Below, in pieces: positions 1 through 11,512 of a DNA stretch of 64,000 bases. The stretch covers positions 60,780,742 through 60,844,741 of the forward strand of contig JAUPFV010000005.1 in assembly GCA_036936605.1 (NCBI GenBank), in the 5' to 3' direction. The notes beneath the pieces were generated by a model. It was not told where the DNA came from. It did no database searches and saw nothing but the letters and a program-made list of their open reading frames with translations. The translations under genes were made by a program, and so were the position numbers. Within the stretch, counting starts at the first letter, position 1. Each line of letters opens with the position of its first letter. This DNA is from Limnanthes douglasii subsp. nivea (lineage: Eukaryota; Streptophyta; Magnoliopsida; Brassicales; Limnanthaceae).

Positions 1-1226
1 TGTAATCTTTGTAACTATTTTAAAAAATTTATATCTAATGTTATTGTTTTGAATTTTTTATTCTGATAATATTCATAACATACAGGTTTTTTTTCATGGT
101 AAATAGTACAAAGATTACAATGACAAATAGTTTTGAAAATAGTGCACGTAAGTTTAAAAAAATGTTAAATCAGTTGTTTCAAAACTATAGCTTTTAATTT
201 CGTTGTATTTCTTCCAAAGTGAATACATTTTTAATCCCCAACCTTTGGCATCTGTTGAGTGTAGTTTTATGCAACAAAGATGTATCATTGCACATGGGAC
301 GTCAATCACGATGTAAAACTAGAAAATAAAACACATAACAAAGTGGTAATGTAAAAATCAAATAGATGTTGTCAATTTTATAGAAAGTTTGATAAAATTA
401 AATGCTTACATTGGTAAAGTGGTTGGTATTGACCCAAACCAACCCAAATTTATAGTCGGGTTGACATTAGGAAGGGTGCATATTTTAATGGTTTGAAAGT
501 GAAACTAACATGAATGGTTTTCGACCGCACTACAAAGTAGAGTATGTACTTAAATATTGATGTGATCATGAATCCTGTCTCTGACAGTGTCATCCAATTA
601 TCCATAATAACCACATCGCTAGAGGACTTTACACATTCCACAATATTGTTTAAATCCTCCATATTGGTAAACATTGTAACGTAAACGAACACGAAATCCA
701 TAAGATCATTGTATAAGACATCCCTAATCAACCTCAATATATTTAGTTGTCCGTCCAAAGAAAACATAATTAAAAGATAACCGTAATGGCCATCGACTTT
801 AACATCATTGATCAATGTTATAAAAGGTCTATACAAGATAGAATATTGGTTTAAGTAGCCATTTCGATTAACCACTGTTTGTTTATCCGACATCATAACA
901 CTTGACTTACAGCAACCGCTCCACTAGAATATATCGTTCTACTTTCTTGTGTAGGAAATCTGCTCTCTTGTGTTTGAAACTCTACCCTTTCAAAATTTAT
1001 GAGGTGGAGTTTTGCTCCCGCTCTGTAAAATGATCAATGAATTTTTGAAATATATACCTAACGATGGTGCACTCACTTTCTCAGAATCTAGCATGTGTTA
1101 ATGGTATAATTTTGCTAGTTTAGTGGATGATATAGATGTAGAAATAGATAACTTACATTTGGAAGTTCGACAACCATGCTTTTTTAGTTTATAAAAAAAT
1201 CTAAAATGAGAGATGTTTCTAGATAG
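1..1226 (-). pseudogene. 3' part of a decayed MULE transposase, OTU-domain end
   Basis: Read on the minus strand, positions 896 to 450 give an open stretch of 148 codons that resembles the OTU (ovarian-tumour cysteine protease) domain found at the C-terminus of many plant MULE transposases. INDVKVDGHYGY corresponds to the usual D-G-x-C-G catalytic loop, and DNWMTLSETGFMI to the W-M-T-x-P-D-x-G block seen in the intact MULE at 49868-53137. The catalytic Cys position is Tyr here, so protease activity is not expected. The N-terminal half of the same transposase lies at 11513-13400, on the far side of gypsy element 1. Positions 1-449 and 897-1226 are AT-rich and give no clear reading frame. The similarity was judged by eye; the domain call is fairly secure and the outer limits are not. 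Confidence 0.6.
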
Positions 1227-1231
1227 ACTAC

Positions 1232-1640
1232 TGATGAGTCCGGATTTTGTCACCAATCTTTATGAGAACCGGATAGGGGCAATTCAGACTACATCCACCT
1301 AACCGGACAAGGACAATTCGGACAACTTCCACTTACTGAACTGTCCGGACTGAACTAATGTATTAAAAACTTAATCACTTCATGACTAAGCTAATCACTT
1401 ACTTACTTAAACTAATGGGTCTTTAAATTTGACCCAAATCCGTTAGCACAACCCGAAAGCCCATGTGGCCCAAGGATAAGGGTATAAATACCCAACGACC
1501 TTCATTAAATGAGGGTAATGAAAATTAAATACAACCAGGCAGCTCAATTGTCCATCTACATTCTATCCAAACATTAAACACCTTAAAAATACCACAAAAA
1601 TCTGGACAAAATGACCCTAACGCGAAAATAAACCTCACCA
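1232..1640 (+). repeat. 5' LTR of gypsy element 1
   Basis: This 409-bp LTR runs from TGATGAGTCCGG to CCTCACCA and matches 11099-11507. It contains several short CCGGAC motifs and a TATAAATA box near 1482-1489, which is the likely promoter of the genomic RNA. ACTAC at 1227-1231 is the left copy of the target-site duplication. Confidence 0.95.
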
Positions 1641-1643
1641 AAT

Positions 1644-1660
1644 TGGCGACCATAGTGGGA
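1644..1660 (+). other. Primer-binding site of gypsy element 1
   Basis: TGGCGACCATAGTGGGA starts three bases after the CA end of the 5' LTR. The same position in element 2 reads TGGTGACCATAATGG. A TGG start is expected for pairing with a tRNA 3' CCA end. I cannot name the tRNA without a search. Confidence 0.7.
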
Positions 1661-1713
1661 GTACGACGGTGCCTGAATCTAACATTCAAAACCATCAGGA
1701 AAAACCAGTTCGG

Positions 1714-3370
1714 ATGAATCCGGGCGTACAAGAAGTACCACCAACTTTGGCCGAAGTGGTGGGAGAAAATGATAAATACACCATTGAGGAGCGAGATAGG
1801 TTAAAAGTTGAAATAGAAGCTCTAAGGGCTGCCAAGAGGGCAGAGATGGGCACAAAAGAGAAGTCTAAGGCGTCAGTAGCTCATCATACTGACAATCCAA
1901 GGGAGTATGAGCCCTCCGAAACCCATGTGAGCACGAAAAAGACTCACGCTAGCTCAAAAAAGTCTCACCGGTCTAAACCGGTGGAGAGCTCTGATTCAGA
2001 TTCAGAATCTTCTAACAGCTCCTCAGGAGAAGTTGGAGTCAAAGAATCCCTGTCATCCAGCAATAAGGAAGGACGTTCGAAAAAGAAGCAAAAGTTAGTA
2101 AAAAAATACTCAAGAATATGGATACGCATGGAATGATCATCTCATAGCCGAAGACACGTAGATCGGATGGTGATGGATTATTTTGCCTTCCATGATGAGC
2201 CAGGTATCTTTGCAACTCCTAATGAGGATACCGTTTTCAGTCGTGGCCGGAATTGGAGACAATCTCCATTGTCATCCAAGATCCTGTCCGGAAACCTCCC
2301 TAAGAGGTTTGACAATACAAAAATAGAAAAATACGATGGCAGTAAAGACCCGGACAACCACTTGGAACAGTTCAAAAATTTCATGTTGAATTTTGATGAT
2401 GACGACAAGTTGCTTTGTAGAGCATTCTCCCAATTATTTACGGGGAGTGCCCTGAAGTGCTACAACAGTTTGCCACAAGGCTGCATCAGAAATTTCGATA
2501 ATTTTTGGGTGGCTTTCTGAAGAAAATTTGTTGGAAGTAGCAATAGCTTCTCTGAGGCAAAGCTTAAACCCTGAGGCAAAGCTTAAACCCTGGAAACCTG
2601 GCTGATTCAGTAATCAGAAAAAAGGCCATGACATGAGGAGGTTTGCTGAATCAGGTCGGAAAGCAGATCAATATAGATGAAAAAAAGAAAACTAGGGTGC
2701 ACAGGAAGTTGAGGTATGCTCCGGTTGCACCAAATCCAAACCAAAACCAGTCCGGGAACAAGGCTAGGGAGGCCGGGCAGAGTCATAACAGAGCCAAGGC
2801 TCAGTCTCAGCCAGATGCTCCAGCACAGAGTCAACAATCTAGAATTAAACGAGAACCTTGGGTTCAACCGGAGTGGTTTGAAGAATTAAAAGAAAACGTA
2901 GCCACTATTTATGACAAAACAAAAGACTAAGTACATTATAGAAGGTCGGCTGCGTTACAATCTCCTAGGGAGAGTCGTAACAATTGTTTCTGTCAGTATC
3001 ATAATGATACTGGCCATACCACTAAGGATTGTATTGCTTTGAAGCAAGAAGTCTAGAATTTGATTGAAAGAGAAAAGTTGGGGGAATATGTTAAAAGAAG
3101 TGGAGGAAATATGCCTGATAACGCTCATCGGGCTGGTCCAAACAATGCAGGCACATCTGCTCCAGAAGGGGCTATGGTGATAATCGAGTGGTTTGATGTA
3201 GAGTCAGAATACTTGGACCCTGATCCGACCCGGAATAGAGTGGGTGTTATCGCTTTACATTGCAAATCGGTGTCTGGACTTATGAACTTTTATGAGCCAC
3301 TCACAATTTTCGGAGGAGACACCATGACAGCACCAACTGCTTCCTCGAGAAAGAAGCTTGTCATACTTTA
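1714..3370 (+). pseudogene. gag polyprotein, decayed (gypsy element 1)
   Basis: The likely start is the ATG at 1714 (MNPGVQEVPPTLAEVV), matching MDRNEQEIPPPMVEVA at 39757 in element 2. Segments in order: a coiled-coil and Ser/Lys-rich N-terminus (to 2136); the capsid-like retrotransposon gag domain (2167-2520, DNHLEQFKNFMLNFDDDDKL); a basic linker (2643-2930); and a Tat-type zinc knuckle near 2985-3050 (CFCQYHNDTGHTTKDC). Stops and frameshifts separate the pieces. A 19-bp tandem duplication near 2552-2590 (GAGGCAAAGCTTAAACC repeated) adds to the damage. The domain would package element RNA; this copy cannot make a full Gag. Confidence 0.8.
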
Positions 3371-4116
3371 GCTACCTAACTGGAAGGAGGCATGACTTCC
3401 TATCAATCGCAGATTCCGTTTCCCTTCATTGTTTTCGATGAGGATGATTTAAGGGATATAGCTGGTCATAGGAGCATCCATCGCGGGCAATGACATAAGG
3501 CAAATTTTGGTGGACATCGAAAGTTCTGCCAATATTCTCTTTTTAACTTCCTACAAAAAGATGAAAAATCCAGAAGTAATTCAGCGTTCGAACAGGTCAA
3601 TTGTGGGTTTCACTGGAAGCTCAGCAGATGTGATCGGGGAATTCGAGGAGGAGGTTTTGTTGGGAAAAGGCCCTTTTAAGAAGATGGTTAGAATCGTGTT
3701 CGTCATGGTGGATTGTCCAACTTGTTATAATTCTATTTTGGGGAGGTCTTGGCTCTCTAGGATGCAGACAGTGGCCTCAACATTCCACCAATGTTTGAAA
3801 TATGCTGTGCAAGGACAAGTGGGAGTTGTTCGGAGCAACCAAAAGGTATCAAGAGAGTGTTATGCAACAGCACTGGCTCCCCGGACGTTCGTGGCAGTTC
3901 GGATTAATAAGAAATAGTAGTTTGAGGGGATTTCTGGGGGGAGAGGGTGAAATAGATGACCCTAGAGAGACCCCTGGAGTTTTAATACCGATTGAAGAAG
4001 TTGAAACACATTCTTTGGCTGAAGGAAAAAGTGTCAAGATAGGATCCAAGATGACAGTAGAATTAAAGGGTAAAATGTTAAAGTTCTTGAAAGACCATCA
4101 ACATGTTTTTGCTTGA
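3371..4116 (+). pseudogene. Aspartic protease region of pol (gypsy element 1)
   Basis: FPFIVFDEDDLRDI followed by ILVDIESSANILF matches the pepsin-like retroviral protease block, in which the active site is normally D-T/S-G-x-S. Here the motif reads DIESS, so the Thr-Gly pair is lost. Element 2 keeps DTGISANILF at the same place. The downstream SIVGFTGSSADVIGEF and PTCYNSILGRSWLSRM are typical of this domain. A frameshift separates 3507-3917 from 3802-4116. Inactive as read. Confidence 0.75.
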
Positions 4117-4881
4117 TGCAATGCTAATGTTACCGGAGTACCAGCAGATATTATATCACACCAACTGTCCATCCGAAGGGACATAACACATATGATACAA
4201 AAAAGAAGAGCTTTTTCTAAGGAAAAGGTTGATGTCATAGTTCAAGAGGTCGACCGGCTTACTAAAATGGGGCTCATAAAGGAGTCTCAGTACCCTTTAT
4301 GAACAGCCAATCCGACATTGGTAAAAAAGAAAAATGGCAAATGGAGTATGTGCATCGATTTTACGGATTTCAACAGGGCTTGCCCAAAGGATTTATACCC
4401 AGTTCCCCGGATTGATCAGTTGGTGGATTCCACATCTGGGAACAAGCTGCTATCTTTTATGGATGCCTTCTCCGGGTATAATCAGATTCAAGTGGATCCG
4501 AAGGATCATGCGTTTGTTACCGATAGGGGCCTTCATTGTTACAAGGTGATGCCATTTGGTTTAAAAAATGTTGGGGCTACCTATCAGAGGCTGGTAAACA
4601 AAGCTTTTGCTGATCAAATTGGAAGAAACATGGAAGTATACATTGACGATATGATGGTGAAAAGTGTGGATGAAGAGCTACACTTGGAGGATCTCTAAGA
4701 AACTTTTGCTAACTTAGTGAAATTGAATTTGAAATTAAACACAGAAACGTGTGTCTTTGGAGTGTAGTCCGACAAATTCTTGGGGTATGTGATAAGTGAG
4801 AAAATGATACAAACTGATCCGGACCACCTTAATGCTTTACTGCAGATGGAGCCTCCTCAGAATATTAAAGAAGTACTCTGA
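4117..4881 (+). pseudogene. Reverse transcriptase region of pol (gypsy element 1)
   Basis: The longest piece is 4318-4698, including NGKWSMCIDFTDFNRACPKD, LLSFMDAFSGYNQI, the F-G-L-K-N block and YIDDMMVKSVDEELHLEDL. The catalytic YIDD box is at 4639-4650. Stops occur upstream (TGA near 4114, TGA near 4302) and downstream (TAA near 4696, TAG near 4768, TGA near 4879). The domain would copy element RNA into DNA. The active-site residues are kept but the reading frame is broken. Confidence 0.85.
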
Positions 4882-5836
4882 TTGACTGGGAGGCTGGCTG
4901 CACTAAACCGTTTTATTTCAAGATCTTCAGACAAGTGCACCCCATTGTTTCAAACTCTGAAAGGTGCAAAAGATTTCAATTGGTCCCCACAGTGTGATGA
5001 GGCCTTTGATGAGATTAAAAAGCACTTGTCTTCCCCCAAGACTTTGTCTAAACCCGTTGATGTAGAAACTCTCTTCGTATATTTGGCAGTCTCTGATTGT
5101 GCCATAAGTTCATTATTGGTAAGGGAAGTAGATAATTATCCTCGTCCGATGTATTACACCAGCAAGAGCTTGATAGATGCAGAAAAACGCTATCTGAAGC
5201 TTGAAAAATTAGCATTAGACATGGTGATTGCAGCGAGGAAGGTGAGACCTTATTTTCAGGCTCACCCTATCATTTTCCGGACGTCTTTTCCTTTGAAAAA
5301 TGTTCTCCAAAAGGCCGACATTTCAACTAGAATGACTAAGTGGTCGGTGAGATTGGGGGACTTCGATATTGATTGTGCCCCTCGGACAGCAAACAAGCCC
5401 AAGCGGTGGTCGATTTCTTAGTTGAATTTCACTCAGATAGGGATACTAAGCAAACAACTGGGGTGAAAGACAAAAATGTATGGGTCGTCCGGACTGATGG
5501 TGGATCAAGTACCATGGGATGTGGTGCTGGGGTATGTTTGACCTCTTTGTACGGTGACAGAATGTACCAAGCTATATGTTTTGCTTTCAGGGCTTCTAAT
5601 AATGAGTCTGAATATGAAGCTACTATAGCTCGTTTGAAATTAGCTCTTATTTGTGGGGCCAAAAAGGTCAAGCTGATGAACGATTCTCAGCTTCTTATCC
5701 ATTATGCACAAGGTCAATCCGAAGCCAAAAAGGAACAGCTGGTTAAATACTTACTTCTTCTTAAAGAAGTAGCACTCAATTTCAAGAGCATCATTTATGA
5801 GCAGATACCCTGAACAGAAAATATACTGCAGACTCC
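4882..5836 (+). pseudogene. RNase H regions of pol (gypsy element 1)
   Basis: 4882-5421 carries the RT-linked RNase H-like segment (DFNWSPQCDEAFDEIKKHLS, YPRPMYYTSKSLIDAEKRYL). 5373-5813 carries a second, archaeal-type RNase H-like segment (WVVRTDGGSSTMGCGAGVCL, FAFRASNNESEYEATIARLK, VKLMNDSQLLIHYAQGQ) with Asp, Glu and Asp in the expected order. A second RNase H after the first is a known feature of the Tat group. The two reading frames overlap out of phase, which marks a frameshift near 5390. Confidence 0.75.
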
Positions 5837-7195
5837 TTGGCAACCACAGCATATACTGAGTCCTACCCTTGGATTCATGTGCTGGAGTGCCCATCCATTC
5901 AAATCAATCCAGATAAGGGAGAAGAAAGTTTCAATATACAGATAAAACAGCCTCAAGATTGGAGATTTCCTCTCCTTCAATATCTCTCAGATGGCATCTT
6001 ACCTCCGGAAAAATCAGTAGCAAGAAAAGTAAAATACAAGGCTCGTGGCTTTGTCATCCTAAGAGATATTCTTTATAAAAAGTCTTATAGTAAACCCCTT
6101 CTACGATGTTTAGGGGTCAACGAGTCTCAAATAGTGCTCTTTGAGTTACATGATGGTGAGGGATCAGCTCACTGTGGATTCAGGGCTCTAACAAGAAGAG
6201 TTTTGTTAGTTGGGTACTATTGGCCCTCCATAATGCAAGATGCTAAGGAGTTGGTAAGAAAGTGTGACCCATGCCAGAGATATAGCAATGAGATTTATAT
6301 CCCAGCCATCCCTTTAGAGTCAATTTCTGAGGCAATACCTTTTGCTCGATGGGGGTTGGATTTAGTGAGACCTCTACCTATGGCATCCGGGGGGCGCAGA
6401 ACAATAATCGTTGTTAATGATTACTTTTCGAAGTGGATCGAAGCAGCTCCATTGGAAGGTACAATATCAAAAGCTGTTATAGAGTTCATTTTATCCAATA
6501 TTTGTTGCAGATTTGGAATTCCACAAAAGATAACAACAAACAATGGGCCACAGTTCGACAACAAAGAAATGGAGAGTTTATGTGCCTCTAGAGGCATACA
6601 ACATTGTTTCTCTTCCCCTTTCCACCCACAAGCAAATGGTCAGGTCGAAGTGGCCAACAGGACAATACTGTCCGGTCTGAAGAAGAATTTGGAAGGGGAT
6701 GCTGGAAAATGGCCTAGTTATTTGCAAGAGGTTTTGTGAGCTTACCGGACCACTCCCGGGGCTGCAACACAAGAGTCTCCTTTTGCCTTAGTATATGGGA
6801 TGGACGTCATTGCTCCCATAGAAGCTACTCTCCCTTCATTTCGAATTCATAACTTTTCTGAACACACCAACGAAGTGGCAATCAGAGGCCAACTTGATTT
6901 AATAGAGGAAAGAAGAGTTAAAGCTCACCTTAGAGTTGTACACTATCAAGGTTTGATGAGAAGAGGGTTCGCTTCTAAAATTAAGAGAAGGGATTTTCAT
7001 CTGGAGGATAAGGTACTGAGAAACGTTTTCCTATATACTAAAGAGAATCAATTCGGTAAATTGGCTCCAACTTGGGAAGGACCATATGTGGTCATTGAAA
7101 AGCTTAAGCCTGGGACATACCGACTCCAAGACAAAGATGGAAGGATTTTGAATCACCCCTGGAATATTGAACACCTCCGGTCTTACTTGGAATAA
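5837..7195 (+). pseudogene. Integrase region of pol (gypsy element 1)
   Basis: Order: an HHCC zinc finger (ELHDGEGSAHCGFR ... KCDPCQRY), the catalytic core (WGLDLVRPLP ... QVEVANRTIL) and a C-terminal domain ending WNIEHLRSYLE at 7195. In the D-D-E core the first Asp and the Glu are present, but the second is Asn: TTNNGPQF, where T-D-N-G is usual (codon AAC at 6539-6541). One stop (TGA at 6737) splits the core from the C-terminus. Element 2 has the same Asp-to-Asn change. Confidence 0.85.
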
Positions 7196-7698
7196 AATTT
7201 AGTTAAATATTTACTTGTTTAAAAGTTCATGTAAATATTTGGGGGCATACTCTTTCCTACCCTGGTGGCGCGGGAAGGTTTTAATGAGGTATCCGTGCTT
7301 TTTATAAAATTTGATGCCTTCTTAAAAATCCGGAGTGTTTTTACTTAATAGTTTCTTGTGAAATTTTTATTCGAACAGACCGGATTAAATTGAAGGAGTG
7401 ATGACTACTTAAACATTTGTCATCGGAGAATTTAAACACTCTCACTTTAGAATATTTATGAAATAACTAAGGGATGTTTAAACATTAGCCACCAAAATTG
7501 AAAAACTATGAAAGAATGCAAGAGTTGTGCAAAATAAAGCTACCTATTAAAACATACGAAGTGCCTTGTCCACCCAAGGACTTTGAGTTTTTAAACGAAA
7601 AGGTTTATCTGAACCGGAGCCGGACACATTTACAAAAAATGCCTTGGCCCTCCAAGGACTTTGGTTCGATTGCACAAAATTTAAAGATAGTTAATACT
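7196..7698. other. Spacer between pol and the antisense gene
   Basis: No coding sequence seen. CCAAGGACTTTG occurs twice (near 7574 and 7652). A related spacer with a similar repeated motif lies at 33599-34190 in element 2. It would hold the 3' ends of two convergent transcripts. Confidence 0.5.
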
Positions 7699-10657
7699 TC
7701 AAGGCTGAGCTTTCTTAGATGGCTCAGCCTCACTAGTTTTCTTCTTCTTGAGGTCGTCATTTTCCTCATTCGGACTCTCCTCGGTGTTCTCTTCTTTATC
7801 GGTTGAGTCAGCACTGGAGTAGTCATTCTTGTCACCATCAACCATCGTGTGGAAGGGGAGGTCTTTATACTCTACAAAAGTCCATAAGTCTCCCAGATTC
7901 CTCTTTGGAAATTTCTCATGAAAGAGCAAGACCATGTCCGACTTCACTTTGGCAAACTTTTCTTCCTGAGTGTTTATCACTTGGTTGGTATAAGTATCAA
8001 TCCTAGCTTGGATTTTTGCCTCTTGCTCCCTTAGCAAATCAGATTTTTCTTGTGCAGCCTTGGACACCGAGTCCTCGAGCGAGATCTTGTCATTGGTTAA
8101 AGTATGAATGACCCTGTCCCTAGCCTTCACCTCTTCTCTGGAAGAAGATAGATCTCTCTCCAACTCAGATTTCTTTGTTCGAAGTTCTTTGATGGCATCT
8201 TCAAAAGTGGCTACCTTTTTGGCCCAATCCTCCTGGTTTTTCTTCAACTCTTCATTTTCTCTTTTCAAAACATCAACATTTTGATTGACAGTAAGGAGGT
8301 CGCCAGACAATTTCTCTTTTTCATAATTAAGGGAATTAATGATGGATGACTGACCTCGTACTTGCTTCTCCAAATTAAGCACTGCTGAATATTACTTAAT
8401 ATAGAGTGAGTGATGACATATCTTTCACTTGAGACAGAGAAAGACTTACCATTGAAGGTAACGATGTTTGAAGAACTTTGGGGGAGGTAAAGTCCAGCAA
8501 AATCATCCTTAGGGAGGTTTTCGAAGTAAAGACCGATCTCTTCGAAACCACTAATATCAACACCATCAATGCTTATATCTCCTCCTGCACCTCCTCCGGA
8601 TTGGAAGTCCCCAGGGATGCCTTCTGGTTGAGTGGGGTCAGTAGGATCGACCGGAGGAAGAGGTTCCGGAGGCCGGAGGGAAATTTAATCACCCTTGGAG
8701 GTTTTCTTCTTTTTGGCCTCCATGTCTTTTCCTCATGCTCCTCTTTTCCTATCTTTCTTGGTAGCCTTTGAGGATTTTGGAGATCCTACCACTTCCCTAG
8801 TAGTTTCATGCTCCACTACTTGTAGAAGAGCGGCATCAAGTTGTCCTTGATCTGGCCCCTGTTGGTTTGTTGGGGCAGCTTCCTCCACTTCGGTGGGATT
8901 GGCTTCAAATGTAATCTGCTTGCCTTTAACTTTCTTGCCTTTCATCTTGCTTAGGGCTTTGGCTCTACCAGGCAGATGCACCGACCTGTCCGGTGCATCT
9001 GTTTTCCTGAGGGTTACTTCCGGAGGGGGTGGGATGGTTAGCTCCTCCCAGGACAAGTCCCTCCGGTCAGTTGTATTCCAAAGGTAGGACCTTGTTAGAT
9101 TGCCTATGGTAAACGAATTCTGGAAGCGATTCCCCCACTTCTCAGCAGCCCAAGCATTTAGCTTGGTGCAAGTGGTCTGTCCAGCCTTCAAGTAGTCACT
9201 GAAGTCCTTAGGCAACACTACCAAGAAACAAAAAAAAAGACAAGTTAGATAAACAAATTTGTGATAAATAGAGATAGGAGTGTGAGATAGGATTCTTACC
9301 ATCGCTTCGCCATCTACTGGTAAGGAGGCTCGGGTTGACACCGGTTTTAATCTTCCTCCCATTCTCCCTTGCGCCACTCACAAACAAGAACTGAGTCTTC
9401 CAATTCATTTCCGACTCGAGCAGGTCATCCACTACTTTGTAGTTATCACCCATGTTGAAGTGATAGAAGGGAATAAGGTGGTTTCTGCAGAGGCATGCCA
9501 CAGCTGCAAACTGCTCCATTGGAAGAGGAATTCCGGAGAGCCTGGAGGCCATAATACAGGCCATGAGAGTGTACCATGCATTGGGGCTCAGCTGGCTTGG
9601 GCAAAGTTTGATGAGGTGAAAATATTTGACTATCTCCGGATCTAAGGGAAAACTTAGTCCCTAGTTGAAGAGCTCAGTGAAGAAAACTATTTCACTAAGC
9701 TTGCAGTCCATCGGTGTCTCCGGATCCACCAGAATCCTTATTTTGACATTCTCCGGGATCCCCCATTTTGTTCGCATCCGACCCAGTTCGGCTTTGTGGA
9801 TGAAAGCATAATTAAGTTTTTGCAAAGCTAGCAGGTATTTGACACTTACCTTGTGGAAACAAGGTCCCACTTTTCCCACAAGACACTCCGGCAAATCCGG
9901 ATGCCTTAAGCATAGTTTTTCCTTGCCTTTGTCCTTTTGGCAACAACAGCCTCACTTGTTTTCCCGGAGACTTCAGACTCAAAGGGAGCTTCTTCGATAG
10001 AATCCTCCATCACTTCTTCTATTATCATGGAAGGTTTATCAGTTGTTTTGGGTGAGGGGAGCTAGAGGTTGGCTCAGCAGGCCCTCCGGATTGTTGGACA
10101 TCACTAGCTTCTTGTATTCTGGACTCCGGATGGGGCTCAGATGCAGTGGTTTCTTTCCAGAGACTTGAACTAGATGCCTCCGGGCCGGACAGCTTGTCCT
10201 TAGGAATCTTAATGGGTGCTTCTGACCCTGTATTGCTATTTTTAACCCCCGGTTTGGAAGGTGTAGCTTTTGGTGCTTCCCCTTTCACCAAGCGACCTCT
10301 TCTCCGATCTACTAACTTCTCTGGAGAGGTGTCAGCATCCGACCCCATGGCAATGAATGGGGAAGGTTTCTTAAAACTGGTAACTGCTTGTCCTGGTTCA
10401 ACAGTAGGCTCTGGTTCTTGAACCAATGAGGCCAAAACAATTGGTGAAAGGTTGGGTTGGAACAACCTCCTAGGTTTGGCACTCCTAGTTGAAGAATAGC
10501 CCCGATCAGGCTCTGAGCTTGGAGTTTTAGATTTATCAAGAGGGGACATAGGGAGGCCTGCAGCAAGGCGCCTTTCTCGTTCAACTTTTTGAGCTTTTTC
10601 TAACTCCAACAAATTGAGCCACCCACCTTTTATTAAAGCGTTTCTTGATGTGCACAT
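7699..10657 (-). CDS. Antisense accessory gene of gypsy element 1 (decayed)
   Basis: A multi-exon gene runs opposite to gag-pol. It starts at the ATG at 10657 (MCTSRNALIKGGWLN). It continues through a Ser/Pro-rich linker, then a conserved block at 9894-9301 (LSPNAWYTLMACIMASRL, KVVDDLLESEMNWKTQFLFVSG) that resembles the Pfam 'putative gypsy type transposon' family, then a basic segment. It ends in a long Glu/Lys-rich coiled coil (8382-7699). Intron 9218-9299 has GT-AG ends and phase 1, like 32082-32168 in element 2. A second GT-AG intron at 8382-8449 restores the frame (TTCAATG joined to TGCTTAATTTGG). Frameshifts or stops near 10030, 9906, 9663 and 8730-8690 mean this copy is not fully open. 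Its function is unknown. Extra antisense ORFs have been described in plant Ty3/gypsy elements. Confidence 0.7.
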
Positions 10658-10757
10658 AAACTCACACCAAAAGAAAGTGTTTGTTTTTTAGAGAGAAAGC
10701 TTTGAAGTTTAACAAAGCAAGGATGATGAAGATGATAAATCAGTAGAAAATGGACTA

Positions 10758-10764
10758 ATTTATA
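10758..10764 (-). promoter_or_regulatory. TATA box of the antisense gene, element 1
   Basis: TATAAAT on the minus strand lies about 100 nt before the ATG at 10657. In element 2 a TATAAA lies 98 nt before the homologous ATG. The matching position in two separately inserted copies supports a real internal promoter. Confidence 0.6.
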
Positions 10765-11084
10765 GTAAAGATACAAAAGATGCTTTGATACCTAGGAGAA
10801 TTCGAAAGGGTTGCAATGATTAAAAACGGCGCTGATGTCATCCTCGTTAAATGAAGAGGTTGCTTTTTGAAGTAAGTAGGAGCGTCGTTCTAGGGAAAAA
10901 CGGCTGATGTGGCAAATCAGAGATAGAAACGTGTCCCACAATCTCTGGCAAAAAACCGTTTAGTTTCTGGGAACTTTTTCAGTTCGGATAAAGCTATCAC
11001 ACAGTTTGAAAATCTGTCCGGACATAGCTGTGACCAGCTACAGCCTATTTTTTAGGTCTTGCCAAAGGCCTTTGAACACCACCT

Positions 11085-11094
11085 AAAAAAGGGG
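11085..11094 (+). other. Polypurine tract of gypsy element 1
   Basis: AAAAAAGGGG lies four bases before the 3' LTR and would prime plus-strand DNA synthesis. Positions 10765-11084 hold no coding sequence. Confidence 0.8.
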
Positions 11095-11098
11095 CTAC

Positions 11099-11507
11099 TA
11101 ATGAGTCCGGATATTGTCACCACTCTTTATGAGAACCGGACAGGGGAAATTTGGACTACATCCACCTAACCGGACAGGGAAAATTCGGACAACTTCCACT
11201 TCCTGAACTGTCTGGACTGAACTAATGTATTAAAAACTTAATCACTTCATGACTAAGCTAATTACTTGCTTACTTAAACTAATAGGTCTTTAAATTCGAC
11301 CCGAATTCGTTAGCACAACCCGAAAGCCCATGTGGCCCAAGGATAAGGGTATAAATACTCAACCACCTTCATTAAATGAGGGTAATGAAAACTAAATACA
11401 ACCACGCAGCTCAATTCTCCCTTTACATTCTATCCAAACATTAAACACCTTAAAAATACCACAAAACTCTGGACAAAATTACCCTCACGCAAACATAAAC
11501 CTCACCA
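11099..11507 (+). repeat. 3' LTR of gypsy element 1
   Basis: 409 bp, the same length as the 5' LTR. The first dinucleotide is TA instead of TG, a single change. It ends CTCACCA and is followed by the duplication ACTAC at 11508-11512. Confidence 0.95.
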
Positions 11508-11512
11508 ACTAC

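Larger units (their letters stand above)
1232..11507 (+). mobile_element. Ty3/gypsy LTR retrotransposon, Tat-like (gypsy element 1)
   Basis: Two 409-bp direct LTRs (1232-1640 and 11099-11507) enclose a primer-binding site, gag and pol on the plus strand, an antisense accessory gene on the minus strand, and a polypurine tract. The 5-bp target-site duplication ACTAC (1227-1231 and 11508-11512) is perfect. The 5' LTR begins TGATGAG and ends CACCA; the 3' LTR begins TAATGAG. By eye the LTRs differ at about 29 sites (about 7%), so the insertion is not recent. gag and pol carry many stops and frameshifts. YIDDMMVKS in RT and WNIEHLRSYLE at the end of integrase are typical of the Tat group. It inserted into an older MULE relic. 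Element 2 and the solo LTR at 56424 belong to the same family. Confidence 0.95.

Noticed and set aside
7699..8382. Coiled-coil frame as a host gene
   Set aside because: It lies within gypsy element 1 and has a homologue in the same place in element 2, so it belongs to the element.
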